This document shows positions 1 to 7,091 of a stretch of DNA of 38,259 nt, in pieces; the stretch's first letter is position 1; each line of letters begins with the position of its first letter. The notes under the pieces were generated by a model. It ran no database searches, was not told where the DNA came from, and saw only the letters and a list, made by a program, of their open reading frames with translations. Both the position numbers and the translations under genes were made by a program. Where the stretch lies: NCBI GenBank assembly GCA_030613055.1, contig JAUWMR010000038.1, positions 1-38,259 on the forward strand. The letters are read 5' to 3'. This DNA comes from Desulfobacteraceae bacterium (GTDB taxonomy: Bacteria; Desulfobacterota; DSM-4660; Desulfatiglandales; Desulfatiglandaceae).

Positions 1-2
1 CA

Positions 3-235
3 TACGAACTCTGTTTAGAGATATATGGAATAACAGCAAAATTTCCAAAGGAAGAAAGACAACCATGGATTACATTAGGATGCTTTATATATCTTATGGT
101 TCTGTTTGAGAATTGGAAACACGGATATTATTAGCAGGGGATTTTGACTTAATTGCAAAAGGTGAATCGGGTACACCAGACAAAGACATAGCGGAAATCG
201 AAAGAATGTTGAAATCGCTGATAAAGTCTTTATAA
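3..235 (+). pseudogene. Degraded four-helix-bundle protein (23S rRNA IVS / S23 type) gene, 5' truncated
   Basis: Remains of a small four-helix-bundle protein of the family first seen in 23S rRNA intervening sequences. In frame from base 3 one reads a helix ending in the family signature FPKEER. From about base 83, in a different frame, one reads LYISYGSV, a TGA stop at 107-109, then ELETRILLAGDF and EIERMLKSLIKSL up to the TAA at 233-235. These match the second half of the family (GS-ELET motif, then a C-terminal EIxxMLxxLI helix). The central NIAEG segment is missing, so the gene has an internal deletion, a frame change and an in-frame stop. The 5' end lies outside the window. Function of the intact family is poorly known. 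Confidence 0.7.
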
Positions 236-277
236 AACAAACCCTTGAATCCTTGACCCCTCGAATCCCGGACCATT

Positions 278-299
278 TTCTCCCAACTAATTGGGAGAA
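278..299. terminator. Small perfect hairpin between convergent genes
   Basis: TTCTCCCAA (278-286) and TTGGGAGAA (291-299) form a perfect 9-bp stem with a 4-nt loop. A short T run follows at about 304-308 on the plus strand. It sits between the plus-strand pseudogene and the end of the minus-strand operon, so it may act as a terminator for either, but the T run is displaced. Confidence 0.35.
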
Positions 300-310
300 G
301 AACCTTTTTA

Positions 311-571
311 TTAAAGTTCCCCGTTTAGTTCATAAATAAAAACAAGGACTTCAGCAACTGCACGGTACAATTCCGGCGGAATTTCAAAATCCAGATCAAG
401 GGCATCCAATACCTGGACAAGATTCCTGTCGGGATAAATAGGCACATTATTTTCTTTCGCGATCTCGATTATTCTCTCAGCTATGTAATCCCTTCCCTTT
501 GCAACCAATTTCGGAGCATCGTCCTTGTCTTTATTGTATTTTATGGCCACTGCTTTTTTTGAATCATCCAT
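311..571 (-). CDS. FlhB C-terminal-domain-like protein (EscU/YscU/HrcU-type, soluble)
   Basis: An 86-residue soluble protein resembling the cytoplasmic C-terminal domain of the flagellar/type III export switch FlhB. It starts in the conserved strand KKAVAIKYNKDKDDAPKLVA and continues through helix RIIEIAKENNVPIY to the terminal IPPELYRAVAEVLVFIYEL helix. The membrane domain and the NPTH autocleavage loop are absent. Such stand-alone copies are known in many bacteria (YlqH in Bacillus), usually next to a FliK-like gene, exactly as here: the upstream FliK-like gene ends 2 nt before this start. It is the last gene of the rfaE1-gmk operon. No other flagellar gene is in the window. The exact role of stand-alone copies is not established. 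Confidence 0.8.
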   Translation of the reverse strand: MDDSKKAVAIKYNKDKDDAPKLVAKGRDYIAERIIEIAKENNVPIYPDRNLVQVLDALDLDFEIPPELYRAVAEVLVFIYELNGEL

Positions 572-573
572 TT

Positions 574-1752
574 TTAGACCTTCAGATCCACCAGGCCGGA
601 GCTTACCACCCCTAAATCCTCGATTTCGAATTTCTCGATTTCTTTCTTAGAAACAATAACATTCAACACAAGATTTTTAAAATGATTGCTTAGCGATCTC
701 ACAACCTTTTCGGAATTATAATCGACATATTCTTTAATCCTGGAATCATTTACGAAAAAGGTTATATTTAGATCCTTATCCATAAGAAAGAAATCAGTTC
801 TGATTTGGCCGATTTTATCCATTACAAGCAGGAGAGAGATCCTGAAACCCTCTTCTGACTTACCCCTTTTCTTCTTAGAATAATAAACCTTCAATTTGGC
901 CTTTTGGTTGCCCTCTTCCCCGGGGAGTACGTAAGTCAAGACCTGCACGGACTCCGGTTTGCCCTGTCTTGCAATAGTATCGTCCTGTTGAGCAACGACT
1001 TCCGATAGGAGTCTCTCAACTGTATTTCTAATGGCTTCCAGATTCTTCAAACCAAAGGCCTTGAGTATAAGCTCTTTTCTGTCAAAGAAGTCTTTTAGCA
1101 TTAAGATGTTGGGCTTTAGATCTTGATTCAGGATATTCTTTATTTCAGGAAATTGGCTCAATCTTCTTGTGGATATCTTTTCATTTGCTTCAAATATTTT
1201 TATGAGCGCGTTTTCAATCTTTTTCTCAAAAAAAATCCCTGAGTTTTCCACATATGCTTTCAGTTGAGAGCTCAATTCCGAGATGCTCTTGCCGATAAGC
1301 ATCGGTTCAAAATGAGCCGCAACTCTTGCAATAATATTCTTCACCTCTTGTGAAATCACTCTTGACTTTACAATGCCCTGGTTCTGATCAAGGACCTTTT
1401 TTATTTCCGATTGGAGGTTTTCCAATGTATTTTTAGATGGAAATTCAATCAGGCTGAGTATCTTCTTGGCCTGTGGAGAGATCTCTTGCCCTGAATTATT
1501 CAACCCGAGCCTGAGTGGCATCCCTTTTTCAAGCACTTTAACGTTTATCACGTCACCTTCTGTAATCGGGAATTGAACTTTGGCCAAGGCACGAAATTTC
1601 CCAAAGTCAATCAGCGCTTTTCCATTATTCTTAATCTCAAGCACTCTCCCCACTAATTTATCACCAACTCTTAGGGCATCCTTGCCTGAAGAAGATCTTT
1701 GGAAAACGGAATCAATGATGGATCTGATAATGGGGGAGATATTTATTCGCAT
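574..1752 (-). CDS. FliK-like (flagellar hook-length control C-terminal domain-like) protein
   Basis: About 392 residues. The N-terminal 80 residues look like a small beta domain (RVGDKLVGRVLEIKNNGKALIDFG). The middle is mostly amphipathic helix and Lys/Glu/Ile-rich. The last ~120 residues (VYYSKKKRGKSEEGFRIS onward) have the alternating pattern of the FliK C-terminal domain, which binds the FlhB C-terminal domain. The next gene encodes just such a domain, which supports the assignment; the same pairing occurs as ylqG-ylqH in Bacillus. Neither possible start has a clear ribosome site: ATG at 1752 is used here, with an in-frame TTG four codons upstream at 1764. The function is inferred from the pairing; a general non-flagellar role is possible. 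Confidence 0.6.
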   Translation of the reverse strand: MRINISPIIRSIIDSVFQRSSSGKDALRVGDKLVGRVLEIKNNGKALIDFGKFRALAKVQFPITEGDVINVKVLEKGMPLRLGLNNSGQEISPQAKKILSLIEFPSKNTLENLQSEIKKVLDQNQGIVKSRVISQEVKNIIARVAAHFEPMLIGKSISELSSQLKAYVENSGIFFEKKIENALIKIFEANEKISTRRLSQFPEIKNILNQDLKPNILMLKDFFDRKELILKAFGLKNLEAIRNTVERLLSEVVAQQDDTIARQGKPESVQVLTYVLPGEEGNQKAKLKVYYSKKKRGKSEEGFRISLLLVMDKIGQIRTDFFLMDKDLNITFFVNDSRIKEYVDYNSEKVVRSLSNHFKNLVLNVIVSKKEIEKFEIEDLGVVSSGLVDLKV

Positions 1753-1851
1753 CACAGGTGCCAAAATAATCCGGAGAGGGGATGAAGTTTGAAAAAAAAT
1801 ACGGATGTGGCATTCTTAGCAGGCGTACGAAACAGATCCGAACAGCCCCGG

Positions 1852-1938
1852 TCATTTTCGCTGGTTAATTTCATTCCATATCTCGACCGGCTTATCAAAA
1901 ACAATGTTATATGTGGTTTTTAAAAAAGAGATCCCCAT
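1852..1938 (-). CDS. Possible 28-residue small ORF downstream of gmk
   Basis: The 189-bp gap between gmk and the FliK-like gene holds an ATG-initiated 28-codon frame whose product contains YNIVFDKPVEIWNEINQRK before a TGA. The composition is protein-like, but there is no clear ribosome site and I do not recognise it. In related genomes gmk is often followed by rpoZ (omega subunit), but this frame does not look like omega. It is listed as a weak candidate only. Confidence 0.2.
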   Translation of the reverse strand: MGISFLKTTYNIVFDKPVEIWNEINQRK

Positions 1939-1953
1939 GTCCCGGTACTGTTT

Positions 1954-2568
1954 TCAAAGGGCAAAACTATTACCAAAAAGCTTTTTTATGGTTGGCTTTC
2001 TTCTAATGGTCCGGCACCGCTCAGCCGAGACAATGGCCTGTGCCTCTTCTATGGACCTTTCCAGTTCATCATTGATAATGATATAATTATACCACAGGCA
2101 GTTTTTAATTTCCCTGGATGCCTTTTCCAGCCTCATCCTTACAACGCTATCTGAATTCGTTCCCCGCGCCTTGAGCCTGCTTTCGAGTATCTCCAGAGAT
2201 GGTGGCAGCACGTAGATGAGCACGGTATCTGCGAAATGATCCTTTAAATTTCTTGCGCCCTGGACATCAACATCAAGAAGAACATCGAGCCCCGAATCGG
2301 TCTGTTCATTAATGGACGCAAATGATGTGCCGTAATAGTCATCATATACCTTAGCCCATTCCACAAAGGCCCCTGAATCAATCATATCCTCGAACGTCTT
2401 TCTGTCCACAAAGTGATAGTCTATGCCCTTCTTTTCCATACCTCTGGGCCTGCGGCTGGTATGGGATATAGAATACCATAAGCCGTCGACCTTTTCTCTT
2501 AAGGCACTTACAATAGTCGATTTCCCCGTCCCTGATGGTCCGGAGAATACGAAAAGCTGACCTGACAT
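1954..2568 (-). CDS. gmk: Guanylate kinase
   Basis: Phosphorylates GMP to GDP with ATP in the cytoplasm, feeding GTP and (p)ppGpp pools. The 204-residue length is normal. The P-loop FSGPSGTGKST is at residues 8-18. The GMP-binding region carries HTSRRPRGMEKKGIDYHFV (about 35-53), with the Ser-Arg-x-x-Arg and Tyr residues that hold the guanine nucleotide. The DVDVQGARNLK segment (about 98-108) and the lid Arg residues are present. It starts 2 nt after the remA stop, so the two are translated in tandem, in the order yicC-remA-gmk that is common in Desulfobacterota and Firmicutes. Confident. Confidence 0.97.
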   Translation of the reverse strand: MSGQLFVFSGPSGTGKSTIVSALREKVDGLWYSISHTSRRPRGMEKKGIDYHFVDRKTFEDMIDSGAFVEWAKVYDDYYGTSFASINEQTDSGLDVLLDVDVQGARNLKDHFADTVLIYVLPPSLEILESRLKARGTNSDSVVRMRLEKASREIKNCLWYNYIIINDELERSIEEAQAIVSAERCRTIRRKPTIKKLFGNSFAL

Positions 2569-2570
2569 AC

Positions 2571-2843
2571 CTATTCTTCCATCTCTTCCTTGCTTATTGT
2601 GCCCTCTGGGCTGAACCTCTGCGCAATGGTTTCAGATTGTATGGCAGATAGAACAATATGATTGCTGTCGGTAATAATTATCGATCTGGTACGCCTGCCC
2701 TGGGTTGCATCTATCAGCCTTTTTTCTTCCCGGGCCTCGTCACGAAGTCGTTTGATGGGCGCGGCATTGGGAGAAATAATAGCGATAACCCTTCTGGATA
2801 CGACTGAATTGCCAAAACCGATATTAACAAGCCTGGTACTCAT
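2571..2843 (-). CDS. remA: RemA-like DNA-binding regulator (DUF370)
   Basis: A 90-residue protein starting [19 protein letters not shown], the hallmark of the DUF370/RemA family. It also has the conserved [39 protein letters not shown] core. In Bacillus RemA is a ring-forming DNA-binding activator of matrix genes; in Desulfobacterota its targets are unknown. An AAGGAG site 8 nt upstream of ATG 2843 fixes the start; an in-frame ATG five codons further upstream would overlap the yicC stop and lacks such a site. It sits between yicC and gmk, a conserved position. The C-terminal tail (residues 70-90) is Glu-rich and less conserved. Confidence 0.93.
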   Translation of the reverse strand: MSTRLVNIGFGNSVVSRRVIAIISPNAAPIKRLRDEAREEKRLIDATQGRRTRSIIITDSNHIVLSAIQSETIAQRFSPEGTISKEEMEE

Positions 2844-2857
2844 GGACTGATCTCCTT

Positions 2858-3739
2858 TCATTCCACATTCTGAACCTGTTCTCTTAATTTCTCCAATTCC
2901 GACTTTATTTCCACTACGATTTTGGAAATCAGGGAATCAGATGCCTTTGAGCCGAGCGTATTCACCTCCCTGTTCATTTCCTGAAGCAAAAAGTCCAGCC
3001 TCCTTCCGATGGCATCGTCTAAGGAAAGATACTCCCTGAATTGACTAATGTGGCTCCTAAACCGTACAATTTCTTCAGTAATATCCGACTTTTCGGCAAA
3101 AAAAGCCACCTCCTGGGCAAGCCGTCCCTCGTCAACAACACCATCCTTCATTATCCGTTTGATATTGTCTTCAAGCCTTATCCGGTATTCTTCCACCAGC
3201 AGGGGAGTGCGTTCATCGACATCATTGACATAGCCTTCCAGCAACTTAAGCCTTTTAATAAAATCGGCCTCGATCGCCTCCCCCTCCTTAATCCTCATCA
3301 TATCAAGGGAATCGAGCGCGGCAGTTAAGACCTGCTGGAAACCCGGCTTCACTTTCTCAACGTCCACTGACTCAGGTCTAACAAGGATCACATCGTTCAT
3401 CTTGCAAAGAGTCTCAAGACTGATTTCTTGCTCAATGCCAAATTGTTCGTTCAATTGATCAAAGACCTTGAGATAGGAATTTACAAGGGGCACATTGAGT
3501 TCAAGGTCATAAGGACCTTGCTCTGCATTGTTTTCCATTTGAATGAACGCCTCAATGCGACCCCGTCTAATCCTTGAGGATATTACTGTCCTGAGGTCCT
3601 TATCAAGGATTTGAAAATTTTTCGGAAACCGCAGGATAATATCCCGGTAACGGTTGTTGACCGACTTGATCTCCGCAATAAATATAATATCCCCCTGCTG
3701 GACCTCACCCCTCCCGTAGGCAGTCATGCTCTTAATCAA
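2858..3739 (-). CDS. yicC: YicC family endoribonuclease
   Basis: A 293-residue protein beginning [12 protein letters not shown], the family N-terminal signature. It ends in the conserved block [37 protein letters not shown]. The [21 protein letters not shown] segment (about 210-230) is the other strong motif. E. coli YicC and B. subtilis YloC are reported as endoribonucleases acting in RNA turnover; the fold is a ring-forming multimer. Its start overlaps the DUF4416 stop by 8 nt and its stop overlaps the remA ribosome-site region, so it is translationally embedded in this operon. Confidence 0.95.
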   Translation of the reverse strand: MIKSMTAYGRGEVQQGDIIFIAEIKSVNNRYRDIILRFPKNFQILDKDLRTVISSRIRRGRIEAFIQMENNAEQGPYDLELNVPLVNSYLKVFDQLNEQFGIEQEISLETLCKMNDVILVRPESVDVEKVKPGFQQVLTAALDSLDMMRIKEGEAIEADFIKRLKLLEGYVNDVDERTPLLVEEYRIRLEDNIKRIMKDGVVDEGRLAQEVAFFAEKSDITEEIVRFRSHISQFREYLSLDDAIGRRLDFLLQEMNREVNTLGSKASDSLISKIVVEIKSELEKLREQVQNVE

Positions 3740-4289
3740 CGCGTTTTGTCTCCCTTATTTGTTCCATGTATTGCTTTCTAACCCCGTTAAAAAAATCAAT
3801 AATCCCGGAATCTGCATAATCCGGATATGTCCATTCGAGCGACGTAAAGCTGCCCCGTTTAAAAATCAGCGTCAGATCAGCATAAATCCCTCCGGATAGA
3901 TACACCCGATGTATATAGTTTTTTCCCGTGGCCAGAATCAACCTCTCAGGGGATATGTAACCGGGATCGATATTGGCCGTCCTGTTTCCATCACGGAGAT
4001 ACTGCTGCTCAATCTCATTGGTTTTGAGCTTTATCTCTGCAAGACCGTCAGGAGAAACAAGCTCGGAAAAGGAAATAAATCTCCGGTGGAGTGGCCATCC
4101 CATTTCTTTAGCATAATATTTAGTGCGATCAAAGATGAGTTCGGGACTGCTGCAATCAACGGGACCATAGATGTCTGAAAGCCGCCCGATAATCTCAGCA
4201 ATGAGCCCCTTCTCAGGCGAGAACAGGCTTGAAATCAGCTTAACGGGACCGGGCTCTTGTGGATGGCTCATGGTTGTCGCTTCGCTCAT
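3732..4289 (-). CDS. DUF4416 family protein
   Basis: A 185-residue protein of unknown function. Recognisable family features are PVKLISSLFSP near the N-terminus, FDRTKYYAKEMGWPLHRRFISF (about 49-70), NIDPGYISPERLILATGKNYIHRVYLSGGIYADL (about 100-134) and TYPDYADSGIIDFFNGVRKQY near the end. The family sits beside yicC/remA/gmk in many Desulfobacterota. The start is uncertain: ATG 4289 directly abuts a (TTGACTA)n tandem repeat at 4291-4323 and has no ribosome site; an internal ATG at 4271 is equally possible. The repeat may have replaced the original leader. Nothing in the sequence defines an active site. Confidence 0.85.
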   Translation of the reverse strand: MSEATTMSHPQEPGPVKLISSLFSPEKGLIAEIIGRLSDIYGPVDCSSPELIFDRTKYYAKEMGWPLHRRFISFSELVSPDGLAEIKLKTNEIEQQYLRDGNRTANIDPGYISPERLILATGKNYIHRVYLSGGIYADLTLIFKRGSFTSLEWTYPDYADSGIIDFFNGVRKQYMEQIRETKRVD

Positions 4290-4290
4290 G

Positions 4291-4323
4291 ATTGACTATT
4301 GACTATTGACTATTGTCTATTGG
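4291..4323. repeat. Tandem heptamer ATTGACT/ACTATTG array
   Basis: ATTGACT is repeated three times with a degenerate fourth copy, immediately before the DUF4416 start codon. The same unit recurs at 5623-5641 and, inverted and degenerate, inside the start of the phosphatase gene at 15191-15224. Confidence 0.85.
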
Positions 4324-4386
4324 CGCTCTGCGGAAATACATTTATTGATTGACGATTTTCTACTTTCAATCGTGAATCCTCAATCC

Positions 4387-5397
4387 TCAACCCCCTATTG
4401 CCTTTTTCAAATCATCCGCGCTTACAGTGGAAGTCCCCACCTCGCCGACTACAATACCTGCTGAGAAGTTTGACAGGATTGCAGCAGACTTCAGATCCAG
4501 CCCTGATGCTAATCCCAGGGAAAAGGTGCTGATGACCGTATCACCCGCGCCCGTCACATCAAAGACCTTTTTAGCAACTGTGGGAATATGGGTTATCTCC
4601 GCATTGTTCTCAAAGAGCGTCATCCCGTCTCTGCCCTGGGTAATCAACGCTGACCGGCAGTTCAGCTCATTGAGTATCTGCTTTCCCGCCTGGTGCAGGG
4701 TTTTTTCATCCACGATCTCGAAACCACAGAAGGCTCCCGCTTCATGATGGTTGGGCGTAATCACATCCACCCCTTTATAGTGCTCGAAATTACAGATCTT
4801 GGGATCAACGGCAATGCTTACAGACCCAACTGTGGTGGACCGGACTAATCCCCTCAAATCCTTCATCAGGGATGCCGAAATAACGCCCTTTCCATAATCG
4901 GAGACCACGATGGCATCAAGATTATTCAGGTTCTTTTCGATAAACTCTACGAGTCCCTGCATGCTTTCAGGCCTGATATTTTTCTGGCTTTCCCTGTCAA
5001 AACGAACTACTTGCTGGCTGTGCGCAACAATCCTTGTCTTTATGCTGGTTGGCCTGTCCTGCTCAATGACAATGCCATCCGTTGTCAAACCCATTGTTGT
5101 GATATCCTTCAGAATTGCCTCGCCGGTGGAATCCTCCCCAATTACACCGCAAAGAACGGGCTTTGCCCCGAGAGATGCCATATTATTAATAACATTAGCT
5201 GCCCCTCCAAGCATTTTAGTTTCGTGTTTAACCTTTACCACAGGGACCGGGGCTTCAGGGGAAATTCTGGAAACTTCGCCCCAGATGTACTCGTCCATAA
5301 TAATATCGCCAATGACAAGAATTCTCGCATCCGGAAACCTGTCTACGTACTGTTTCAGCTGCTTTCCCCTATTACGGTCCACAATTGGCTCTATCAT
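4387..5397 (-). CDS. rfaE1: D-glycero-beta-D-manno-heptose-7-phosphate kinase (HldE N-terminal domain / RfaE1)
   Basis: Cytoplasmic PfkB/ribokinase-family enzyme that phosphorylates heptose-7-phosphate to the 1,7-bisphosphate in ADP-heptose synthesis for LPS inner core. Seen: ILVIGDIIMDEYIWGEVSRISPEAPVPVV (about 25-53), typical of RfaE1; KMLGGAANVINNMASLGA (about 60-77, sugar-binding GG); the IVVSDYGKGV segment; ITPNHHEA; and the catalytic DVTGAGDTVIS (about 278-288, anion hole GAGD). The 336-residue length fits a kinase-only protein; the nucleotidyltransferase half (RfaE2) is not fused and not in the window. First gene of the minus-strand operon, about 56 nt downstream of the start site predicted for the promoter at 5460-5488. 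It implies a Gram-negative envelope. Confidence 0.95.
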   Translation of the reverse strand: MIEPIVDRNRGKQLKQYVDRFPDARILVIGDIIMDEYIWGEVSRISPEAPVPVVKVKHETKMLGGAANVINNMASLGAKPVLCGVIGEDSTGEAILKDITTMGLTTDGIVIEQDRPTSIKTRIVAHSQQVVRFDRESQKNIRPESMQGLVEFIEKNLNNLDAIVVSDYGKGVISASLMKDLRGLVRSTTVGSVSIAVDPKICNFEHYKGVDVITPNHHEAGAFCGFEIVDEKTLHQAGKQILNELNCRSALITQGRDGMTLFENNAEITHIPTVAKKVFDVTGAGDTVISTFSLGLASGLDLKSAAILSNFSAGIVVGEVGTSTVSADDLKKAIGG

Positions 5398-5414
5398 CTA
5401 CTTATTACAAACCT

Positions 5415-5450
5415 CGTTAAGTGGTTGATTTGTTGAGTGGTTAAGTTGGT
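5415..5450. repeat. Degenerate GTTAAGTG/GTTGAGTG tandem motif
   Basis: Repeated GTTRAGTGGTT-like units lie just upstream of rfaE1, between its promoter and start codon. Similar units recur at 28984-29022 and, inverted, at 29118-29158. Low complexity; no function seen. Confidence 0.6.
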
Positions 5451-5459
5451 TGTTACAAT

Positions 5460-5488
5460 TTTATATCATTGTGCTTATCTGTTGTCCA
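5460..5488 (-). promoter_or_regulatory. Predicted sigma70 promoter for the rfaE1 operon
   Basis: On the minus strand, TGGACA (5488-5483), a 17-bp spacer and TATAAA (5465-5460). This places transcription start near 5453, about 56 nt before the rfaE1 start codon. It also places the structured element at 5522-5611 upstream of this transcript. Confidence 0.6.
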
Positions 5489-5521
5489 TACAATATAACC
5501 CCAATTGAGGGCAAGGTAATA

Positions 5522-5611
5522 GCTCAATATTTAGGGGTGGCATAAAAGGCTTACGCCTAAAGTCCTTACCCGGAGTTTACCTGTAAGGGTTTTATCCCCG
5601 AGTTATTGAGC
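5522..5611 (+). ncRNA. Candidate structured RNA leader (three-way junction) upstream of trkA
   Basis: All stems are Watson-Crick. The outer stem is GCTCAATA (5522-5529) with TATTGAGC (5604-5611). It continues as GGGG (5534-5537) with CCCC (5596-5599) and ATAAAA (5542-5547) with TTTTAT (5590-5595). Inside are two hairpins: GGC-TTAC-GCC (5548-5557) and CCTTAC/GTAAGG (5564-5569 / 5583-5588) with a 13-nt loop. It ends 121 nt before trkA. The plus strand is preferred because the rfaE1 promoter starts downstream of it on the other strand, but strand is not proven. It does not match the c-di-AMP (ydaO) consensus I know. A mobile palindrome is the main alternative. Confidence 0.4.
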
Positions 5612-5622
5612 AAATACATTAA

Positions 5623-5641
5623 TATTGACTATTGACTATTG
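5623..5641. repeat. Tandem heptamer (TTGACTA)n, short copy
   Basis: Two and a half ATTGACT units, the same as the array at 4291-4323. It lies between the structured element and trkA. Confidence 0.7.
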
Positions 5642-5732
5642 AAGATTTATGGGTAATGTTCGTTTCCTTTTGATTGTTAATTTTTAATCGAAAATCGCCA
5701 ATTCCGAAACGCTGTTTTAAAGGAAGTTATCA

Positions 5733-7091
5733 GTGAAAATCATCATTGTTGGGGCGGGAGAAGTGGGGTTTAACATCGCCCAGCGACTTTCTGAAGAAAG
5801 CCACGATGTGGTCCTCATTGACAAGGACCCGCAAAAGATAAAAAGGATTACCGAAGACCTTGATGTCCAGGTATTTTTAGGCTCGGGAACGAGTCCCCGT
5901 CTCCTCAAAGAATCGGGGGTTGAGAATGCGGACATGCTGGTTGCCGCCACGGACAGTGACGAGGTAAATCTTATCGCCTGCCTGTTAGCCCGAAATCTCA
6001 ACCAGTATATGCTAAAAGTCGCACGAGTCAGAAACCAGGAGTATTTACAGGAAAAGGAACTCTTTAGCCAGCAGTCCTTAGGTATTGACCACATCATTAA
6101 TCCTCAATCAGTGATGGTAGACAGTATCCTGAATCTGATGGAAGTCCCGGGTGCTTCCGAGGTAATTGATTTTGTTGAGGGCAGGGTCAAGCTGATCGGT
6201 TTTACGGTAAAGAAAGATTCTCCCTTCTCTGGTCGCCGTCTAAATTCCTTCAAAGGCATTGAAGAGAAGCTGCTTTTAGGAGCAATTGTTAGGGAAAATC
6301 AGGTGGTTATCCCGCACGGTAGCGACGCTATCCAAACAGATGACCTGATTTACATTGTAGTGAGAAATAATGAACTGAATCATGTGCTTGAACTATTTGA
6401 TATCAAGGAAGAAGTCTTAAGAAGAGTAATAATCATCGGCGCTGGACAAACGGGAACGGCCTTAGCTATGGCCCTGGACCGGAGTAAGGTTAACGCGAAA
6501 ATAATAGACAAAGACAGCGACAGGTGTGCCAGCTTAGCCGAAAAGTTAGAACGGGTGATTGTGATTAAGGGTGATGGCGCTGATAGAAATCTCCTCAGGG
6601 AAGAAAATATTGGGGACGCCGATTTTTTGGTTGCCATTACCGGGGATGAAGAAAGCAATATCCTCATCTCGCTCCTTGCAAAGGGACTCGGGGCAAAGAG
6701 GACCATCACTCGTGTCAGCAAGTTGAGTTATATTCCTCTTGTATCAGCCATTGGAATTGATACTGTTGTAAGCCCGAGAATGTCTGCAGTCCGCGCCATC
6801 CTTCAATACATAAGGCGGGGAAAAATTATCTCAGTGGCCCCACTCAAAGGAGAACGAGCCGAAGTGATTGAGGCTGAGGCATTGGAAACCTCCGACATTG
6901 TTAACATACCCTTATCCAAGGTAAAATTTCCGAAAGGGGCCATCGTAGGGGCTATCGTCAGGGGTGAACAAATTATAATACCCCGGGGTGATAGTATTAT
7001 CAGGCCAAAAGATCACCTCATCATCTTCGCCCTTGAACAGGTTGTCCCCAAACTGGAAAAACTGCTCACTGTCAAACTGGAATATTTTTAA
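5733..7091 (+). CDS. trkA: Trk potassium transport regulatory NAD-binding subunit
   Basis: Peripheral cytoplasmic gating subunit of the Trk K+ channel; binds NAD(H) and other nucleotides and controls TrkH. The 452-residue protein has the usual duplicated RCK arrangement. Each half has a Rossmann domain (KIIIVGAGEVGFNIA at the start; RVIIIGAGQTGTALA at about 229) with acidic strand ends, and each is followed by a TrkA-C domain (about 140-220 and 370-450). The GTG start at 5733 is chosen because AAGGAAG lies 7-8 nt upstream and the Rossmann strand begins at once. Its TAA overlaps the trkH ATG by one base, so the two are translationally coupled. Confidence 0.97.
   Translation: MKIIIVGAGEVGFNIAQRLSEESHDVVLIDKDPQKIKRITEDLDVQVFLGSGTSPRLLKESGVENADMLVAATDSDEVNLIACLLARNLNQYMLKVARVRNQEYLQEKELFSQQSLGIDHIINPQSVMVDSILNLMEVPGASEVIDFVEGRVKLIGFTVKKDSPFSGRRLNSFKGIEEKLLLGAIVRENQVVIPHGSDAIQTDDLIYIVVRNNELNHVLELFDIKEEVLRRVIIIGAGQTGTALAMALDRSKVNAKIIDKDSDRCASLAEKLERVIVIKGDGADRNLLREENIGDADFLVAITGDEESNILISLLAKGLGAKRTITRVSKLSYIPLVSAIGIDTVVSPRMSAVRAILQYIRRGKIISVAPLKGERAEVIEAEALETSDIVNIPLSKVKFPKGAIVGAIVRGEQIIIPRGDSIIRPKDHLIIFALEQVVPKLEKLLTVKLEYF

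Noticed and set aside
5522-5611. c-di-AMP (ydaO/yuaA) riboswitch upstream of trkA
   Set aside because: Position fits, but the conserved core sequences of that class are not seen; only a generic three-way junction remains.
4291-5641. CRISPR-like repeats near rfaE1 and trkA
   Set aside because: Units are 7-8 bp, directly abutting and without spacers; no cas genes.
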